From the NCBI GenBank assembly GCA_032871835.1, contig CM065297.1, forward strand, positions 87,875,052 through 87,939,051: DNA of 64,000 nucleotides. Direction: 5' to 3'. The notes beneath the pieces were generated by a model. The model had not been told where the DNA came from, did not search any database, and worked only from the letters and a program-made list of their open reading frames with translations. Below are positions 58,310 to 64,000 of this stretch, piece by piece (the first letter of the stretch is position 1; each line of letters starts with the position of its first letter). Source of the stretch: Dipteronia dyeriana (lineage: Eukaryota > Streptophyta > Magnoliopsida > Sapindales > Sapindaceae). The position numbers and the translations under genes were made by a program.

Positions 58310-58790
58310 CTCAGGTGGGGGAACTTTCCAAATCCCGATCCTTCTCGGGGTTTATAGTCTGACCGAGGCATCAGGAAGGTTTGATAGTTATCCTAGTCTC
58401 GAGGTGATCATGGTTGACATACTATGACGATCCTCCTGGTAGGACTGGTCAATACCGGGGATCATTAGATCTAGACTGTAACTATGCTCTTACACTCAGA
58501 TCCTTCTTGGGGGAGGTTACCCGACCAAGGTAATAGGAAAGCTTAACTAGCTATCCTAGTCTCGAGATCTGGATGGCAACTATGCTCTTATACTCAGACT
58601 CTTCTTGGTGGGGGTGGTGCCCAGCTGAGGTAACAGGAATGGTGAGGGGTCTTCCTTGATCAGTCCCTAGTCTTGAGGCACTTACTGTCGATATATTATA
58701 GCGATCCTCCTGGTAGGACTGGTCCAGACCAGGGTACTAAGGAAGCTGTCTATCTTTCCCTGGCTCATGGCGATCAAGGCGAGTTTCATT
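58310..58790 (-). repeat. Imperfect tandem repeats in the Gypsy-5 3' region
   Basis: Recurring words include cgatcctcctggtaggact (58428-58446 and 58702-58720), aactatgctctta.actcaga (58480-58500 and 58578-58598), tcctagtctcgag (58391-58403 and 58554-58566, with a variant at 58668-58680) and gaggtaa.aggaa. Units of roughly 100-160 bases are shuffled and diverged. The position between integrase and the antisense ORF matches the hypervariable tandem-repeat zone known for Tat elements. Confidence 0.65.
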
Positions 58791-58955
58791 CATGGAGAAA
58801 GCATAACGTAACTAGAGATGGAAAGAAAAATAGCATACTTTATTGATGGCTGAAACGAAGTACCCATTTTTTCGAACTTATTGATATCTAAAGGATGATA
58901 TCCTGCTGCAGGAGTCCCCTGTCTAAGGATAGAATCTCCTTAAATGATGTTCATT

Positions 58956-60060
58956 TCAGGTATGATCAATGAGTCGACCATCCATGTCTTCTAGCTTGTA
59001 AGCCTCATTTCGAATCACAACCTTCATCAAGTATGAACCTTCCCAGTTGGGTCCTAAAACCCTGTTTGACCTCATCTTGGTATTCTGTACAACTTTTCTG
59101 AGGACCAGATCCCTTTCCTTGAAGCTCTTGACCTTCACTCTTTTGTTAAAATACCGCAATCTTGCTCTAGTAGATTGCCACCTTCTTTACCACTTGTTCC
59201 TGTTTCTCTTTCAAGAGGTCTAGACTAGCTCGGAACTTGATCTTGTTACTCTCTGGTTCAAAGTGTTGTACCCTGAATGAGGTCAGATTATGTTCTATAG
59301 GAAAACAAATTAAACCCTGAAAGCTAGAGAATAGGGTGTTTCACCGGTTGAGGTCCTCATTGTGGTTTGATACTCCCAGAGGACATCGGAAAGCTCTTCA
59401 ACCCACTTTCCTTTCTTCTGTTGCAGCTTCCTTTTTAGAAGTTTCTTAACGGTCTTTTTTTTTCTTCAACCAAATCGTTGGTTTGTGGATAAGCTACTGA
59501 TATAAACTGGAGGTTGATACAGAACCTCTTACAATAATCTGTGAACCTTGCATTATCAAACTGCTTTCCCAAGTCAGTGATTATGACCAACGGAGTACCG
59601 AACCTGCATACCACATTTGTCCTTATGAACTTGGTAGTGTTTTCCTCTGATATTTGGGAAAGGGGGCCTGCCTTGACCCACCGGGTAAAGTAATAGATGG
59701 TAACGATGGCATGCTTTGTTTGTCCTAGGGCTATGGGAAGTGGTCCGATCAGGTCCACCCCCATATGGTAAACTGGTAAGGTGAACTGATTGAGGACAGT
59801 CGTTCAGGGGGTAGACGACTTAGGTCTTTTGACACGGCTAGCAAGATTGGACAGACCCTTTTACATCTTGGTGGATAGTCGACCAATAATATCCCATATG
59901 AGGCACCTGGTAGGCTAGAGCCTCACCACCAATGAATTTTCCACAGTCCCCAGTATGAATCTCTCTTAGCTCCCAATTGGCGTCATCGGGATGTAAGCAA
60001 CGAAGCAAAGAAAAAGACTTGCCTCTCCTATAAAGGTACCCCCCCTTTAAGCAATATCAG
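58956..60060 (-). pseudogene. pol: Gypsy-5 integrase
   Basis: Minus-strand order: the HHCC zinc domain (LREIHTGDCGKFIGGEALAY, VPHMGYYWSTIHQDV, then SC-stop-PCQK), the catalytic core (VDLIGPLPIALGQTKHAIV, FTRWVKAGPLSQI, VCRFGTPLVIITDLGKQFDN, SVAYPQTNDLVEEKKRPLRNF) with the D-D-E residues in VDLIG, ITDLG and VEEKK, and a C-terminal part (MRYFNKRVKVKSFKERDLVLRKV, LGPNWEGSYLMKVV, YKLEDMDGRLI). Stops lie in the zinc domain (about 59838) and between core and C-terminus (59160-59435). It would integrate the cDNA; it is broken. Confidence 0.88.
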
Positions 60061-60370
60061 ACCGAAGCTTTCTTAATTCTTCGGGCTTAGTCCGGCTTCT
60101 CTGGGAGTTTTCCTTCCTGGAGGTAAGCAACTATAGGGTCCATCCAGCACGGATGTCGCTCTATAGGGCATATTTCTCTATTCTCTATTATACCTGGTCG
60201 ACAAATCACTTGGAGAGGAACTTCCCTAGGTAGGGCCTGGCCCCCATAGCAGTTATCTTGGCTAAGACATCTGCTTGATGATTCTATTGTCGAGGTACTT
60301 GTTTGATCCTGAATCCCTTAAATTTGTGCTTAAGCAGCTGGACTTCTTTCAAGTATGCAATCACGTTATC

Positions 60371-60799
60371 TCATTTGGCTTGGTATATCCTGGAGACTTG
60401 ATTGACTACCAGTAATGAGTCACTTTTGACATATAGATAGCTGGCTCCAAGCTCGATGGCTACCCTCATCCCTGCTAGGAGCGCTTCATACTCTGCCTCA
60501 TTATTGGTAGCCTTGAATTCGAACCTGAAGCAGTGGCAGACTTCAGTCTTCTTTGGGTCTGCTAAAACTATGCCAGCTCCCCTCTCCTCGTTAAGCTCCA
60601 TATGTGTAGAGGGTCTATGCTTTGCAATCTTCTGAGAATCCATTCTGCTCAAGGGGATTCTCTGGGCTAGATTTAGTAATACGGAAGTCCCCTGACTTGG
60701 AAGCACTGAGAATTCTGTCACAAAGTCTACTAGAGCTTGGGCTTTAATTGCAGTTCTGGACTTGTATTTCAAATCGAACTCAGTAGTTCCAAGGCCCAC
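60371..60799 (-). pseudogene. pol: Gypsy-5 RNase H (plant Tat type)
   Basis: The minus strand encodes a tether-like segment (YKSRTAIKAQALVDFVTEF) and then GAGIVLADPKKTEVCHCFRF, ATNNEAEYEALLAGMRVAIELGA and VKSDSLLVVNQVSRIYQAK. The E of NEAEYEAL and the D of SDS are active-site residues. The first catalytic Asp, expected before GSGAGIVL, lies in a damaged stretch (HMELNEERGAGIV). This RNase H, with a tnneAEYeAL block, is typical of Tat-lineage gypsy elements. It ends at a TGA-like break near 60371. Confidence 0.86.
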
Positions 60800-60839
60800 A
60801 AAATTAACCTTCTGGATATGTTTGGCCTCTGCAGGAACT

Positions 60840-62047
60840 GGTCGGGAGGTTGATCCGTTACCATCATAACCGAGTGAGCTTGGAAGTAAGGCCGTAACTT
60901 CCTAATTGAGGTAACTAGGGCGAAAGCGAGCTTCTCTGGGAGGGTTTAGTTTTTTTCTAGCTTGGTCAGCGTATGGCTCACATAGTAAATGGGCGCTGCA
61001 CTCTATCTCCACACTCCTTGACCAAAGCCCCGCTCACTGCTATTTTAGAGACAGACAAGTAAATATGAAGCTCATCACTGAGGATTGGTTTTACTAACAG
61101 CAATGGGCTGGTCAGGTACTCCTTTAAAGCTCAGAAAGCCTACTCACTTTACTGATCCCATTTCATGTTCTTCCCTTGTTTTATAATTCTGAAGAAAGGG
61201 AGACATTTATCTGTGGAAAGAGAGATGAACCAATTAAGAAATGCAATACTCCCTGCCAGGGCCAGCACCTGCTTCTAAGAAGTCGGGGAATCCAGGTCAA
61301 GGATGGCCTTGATTTTATCTGGATTAGCCTCAATACCTCTCTAATTGACCATAAAGCCCAAGAACTTTCCCGCAGTTACCCCGAATGCACATTTGGAAGG
61401 GTTCAGGCGCATCTGGTTTTCCCTCAAGATCATAAAGGTTCTGTGAAGGTCTTCATTATGCTTTTCTGTGGTTTATAACTTGGTGATCATATCATCGATG
61501 TATACTTCCATTGATCTTCCAATTTCGGGCTTAAACAACCGATTGACCAGCCGCTGGTATGTAGCTCTTGCATTCTTAAGCCGGTATAACCTTATAATAG
61601 TATATACCTTGCCTGGTGATAAAGCTGGTCTTGTCCTGGTCGGTGGGGTACATCATGATCTGGTTATACTCTGAGAATGCATCCATAAAGCTCAGGAGCT
61701 TGTTCCCTGCTATGGAGTCAACCAGTTGATCGATTTTTGGGAGAGGAAAACTATCATTCGGGCATGCCCGATTGAGATCAGTGTAGTCGACACACATTCG
61801 ACATTTCCCGTTCAACTGATATCAGGCTTCCCTAATGAAACCGGCCTTGATCAACTTGTCAACCTCCTCCTAGATTGTAGTGTTCCTCTCTGTATTGAAA
61901 TGACACCTCTTTTGTTTGACAGATCTAATGGTGGGATCGTTCGCCAACCTGTGGGATGCCAAAGACAAAAAGATCCTTGGCATCTCATCATGCTCCATGC
62001 AAAAATGTCGTTAAACTCCATGAGCAACTTGATCAATCCCAACCTCG
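60840..62047 (-). pseudogene. pol: Gypsy-5 reverse transcriptase, N-terminally cut
   Basis: Minus-strand blocks in order: LIKLLMEFNDIFAWSM (protease-RT linker), CRMCVDYTDLNRACPNDSFPLPKID, LSFMDAFSEYNQIMM, KTSFIT, YQRLVNRLFKPEIGR, the catalytic VYIDDMITK (YIDD at 61491-61502), NPSKCAFGVTAGKFLGFMV and AFLNWFISLSTDKCLPFF, then a decayed connection to about 60840. Stops and frame changes are scattered through it. It is cut off at 62047 by the LTR of another element, so protease and gag must lie, if anywhere, beyond the window. Confidence 0.88.
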
Positions 62048-64000
62048 TGTTAGGATTATGCTCGATAGCAAGAGTGTAATATTGTAATTGACAATCTTTT
62101 CATATTAATAAAGTGATTTCTAGTTTAACAAATCTTATAGCATTTATAGTTTAATTATTATAATTGTCAAAACTAAATAATCATAAGGTCAAAAGACTAT
62201 GAGAAAGGAAGAATTGTTCATACATCTAGATATGTATGAGGTCGACACAATTCTTTAGTTAATCTTGAATAATATTCACAACTTAAGATAAAAGGTTGGG
62301 CGCATTTATCTTGTCAAAGTTGTAGATTCTTTTGCTACCATTTGAGTGGGATCAAATGTGTTATGATGAGTCTAAAATCATCAAAGTGTGGTGTCTTTGG
62401 GCAAAAGAATCTAGTGAACTGGTGCATTGAATAGGATCAAAATGAAATACTTTATCTAGAACCGTCAATGGATAAAAGTTTCATTTGAAGACAATCGGAG
62501 AGTCTATCTCAATCCTGAGATAAATGATGGACTTATGGTTGCAAGTGTTATCATTTGAACTATCAATGAGTACGATTATATAGCATAGTCTATCCTCGAT
62601 AGTTTGGTGGTATTCATTTGTTAATCGATAGAGAACTTCATTTATAGATATAGACATCGTGGCTCCATTTATTGAATAAGAGTGGAATACCATCATATGG
62701 ATGTTTTGAGGTATTGGATATTAAATCTTAACGTTAAGTTTTCAATAGTGTCTATTGAAACATGACTTCTGGACAAGTCAAAATATCCAAGTTCAAAATG
62801 AGTTCATATGAGTAAATATGGTAACTTTGAGAGCTATAGGCGGTCTATGAGCTCTTGACGATTACTGGTATTCTTCACGAGGATACGCTTTCTCCAATAA
62901 GGTTGTCTAGGGTATGAGTGAGTAACATCAACTTATTCTATCTTTATTTAAGAGTTCAATTTTAGTTCTTTAGTGGAATGAACTAAAATTAAATAGATCG
63001 AACCTAAGTGAATCATTTGTTGATTGTGATTGGGTTGTGTCTATTAGAGCTTAAATTTAGATAGCCCGTCAAGATCCCCAATCCACACGAATTTGCATGG
63101 ATCACTTGATATATTCTACCGAACCAATTTAGGGGTCCATCTAGAATTGTATTAAGGCATGAGAACTTGTTTCTTTTTGTAAGAATAGGTCTAGTTCACA
63201 TGTGGACTTTTTATTAAGGTCCAATGGATTTAATAAAATAAGAAAAATAATATATAGCCCATATATATGGTATGGGCGGCAAGGCTATTGAGAATAGCTT
63301 AAATATATTATTTTTATTTTATTATTTAATTAAATGGAAATTAATTAATTTTTTGATTAATTAATTATTTAATTAAATGTCAAAATCATTTTTCTAGTAG
63401 AAGATGGTCTCATAAAACTATACTATTGTTGGTAGTATAGTTAATGTTAAAGACTATATTTGATAAGTAGATAAATAAAAGGAATTATTTATCTAATCAA
63501 ATTAGGAAGTCTTTAATATGGTTACAAATACACTATTGAGTTGGATTAGAAGTCTTGGTGTAGGAAAGAATTCTTTTTGGAAAAGGATTCTTGGTCACCA
63601 AGTAAAACTACTTAATGGTAGAATTCTTCTTTGAAAAGGATTCTTAACCACCAAGTAAATCTACCTAAGGATATGATTCATGTCCATCAAGTAAATCCTT
63701 CTTAGGAAAGAATAAACTCTTCTAATCTATAGCAAAGAGAAATTCGGCCAGCCCATGTGTATATAGGAGAGGATAGATTTCCTTTTAGATATGGATTCTT
63801 AACTACCCAATAAATCCATCTAAGGAAAAGATTCTTACCAACCAAGTAAATCCTTCTTATGAGAGGATTTATGATCCTATATATATGTGTATAAGAAATT
63901 CGGCCATCCTAAGGCAATTGAGAGGAGAATTTCGACCAGCCCTATTTTTCTAACAGAAGAATTCGGCCATAATAGGAATTTTGAGGGAGAAAAATCTGAT
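62048..64000 (+). repeat. LTR of family B, plus orientation, runs off the window
   Basis: It starts tgttaggattatgctcgatagc and matches the reverse complement of 48655-50711 for most of its length, including words such as tgttatgatgagt and aaatcatcaaagtgtgg. It differs by an insertion (62410-62500) and more copies of the caagtaaatcc repeat. It may be a solo LTR or the 5' LTR of an element beyond the window. A candidate duplication is cctcg (62043-62047). Confidence 0.85.
63540..63880 (+). repeat. Imperfect repeat array in the family B LTR
   Basis: About six units of 45-60 bases built on ggattctt..caccaagtaaa followed by tcc.tctaaggaaa. The equivalent part of the other copy (49195-49450) has fewer, different units. 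Another word, gaaattcggccagccc, recurs at about 63740, 63896 and 63930. Confidence 0.7.

Larger units (their letters stand above)
51576..62047 (-). mobile_element. Gypsy-5: Tat-type Ty3/gypsy element, 5' part outside window
   Basis: Minus-strand order is RT (60840-62047), RNase H (60371-60799) and integrase (58956-60060). A 6-kb 3' region follows with tandem repeats and an opposite-strand ORF (53127-57570), then a PPT-like tract (52806-52822) and a likely 3' LTR (about 51576-52799). The RNase H with TNNEAEYEALLAGMRVA, the long 3' region and the antisense gene are known features of the Tat lineage (Retand, Grande, Ogre relatives). Gag, protease and the 5' LTR are not in the window: the element is interrupted at 62047 by another LTR. 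A solo copia LTR (53575-55646) lies in its antisense ORF. Confidence 0.82.

Overview
This is plant nuclear DNA, probably from a eudicot, although the sequence does not fix the species. I see no conventional host gene, rRNA or tRNA gene. The window is a nested pile of transposable elements: decayed hAT DNA transposons, Ty1/copia elements (mostly Sirevirus/SIRE-Maximus type), one Ty3/gypsy element of the Tat type, and several solo LTRs. Every transposon gene is broken by stops, frameshifts or insertions, except one long open frame in a pol-less Sirevirus at 30-31 kb.

Layout. 1-12.8 kb: a hAT transposon (BED finger, catalytic core, C-terminal dimerisation domain, plus strand) split by a complete Sirevirus, SIRE-1 (1255-11026, minus strand, target duplication ggtct). 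12.8-17.5 kb: non-coding, with a probable solo gypsy LTR (13631-14899), a second LTR-like stretch, a weak SINE-like piece and a trinucleotide microsatellite. 17.8-19.6 kb: a second, 3'-truncated hAT. 19.9-22.6 kb: a probable solo Sirevirus-type LTR. 22.6-23.35 kb plus 42.5-42.8 kb: remnants of an older pol-less Sirevirus, split by SIRE-2 (23360-42519, minus strand, duplication aagta). The 3' LTR of SIRE-2 was itself split by SIRE-3 (24444-34096, plus strand, duplication agggc).

42.8-51.1 kb: a second type of copia element (minus strand), with a solo LTR (48655-50711, duplication catat) in its 5' leader. About 51.6-62.05 kb: a Tat-type gypsy element on the minus strand (RT, RNase H, integrase). 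Its 3' region carries an opposite-strand, apparently intron-containing ORF and tandem repeats; a solo copia LTR (53575-55646, duplication gtggc) sits inside that ORF. 62048 to the window end: an LTR of the same family as 48655-50711, in the opposite orientation.

How the parts work. SIRE-1 and SIRE-2 have the autonomous layout LTR-PBS(tRNA-iMet)-gag-PR-IN-RT-RH-repeated PPTs-LTR. SIRE-3 keeps the LTRs, PBS, gag and repeated PPTs but has no protease, integrase, reverse transcriptase or RNase H. It carries instead an extra ORF of about 350 codons resembling the putative plant transposon protein domain, so it was presumably mobilised in trans by relatives such as SIRE-1 and SIRE-2. The pol-less Sirevirus family (SIRE-3, with a second remnant in the window) and the antisense intron-bearing gene of the gypsy element are the two observations most worth following up.
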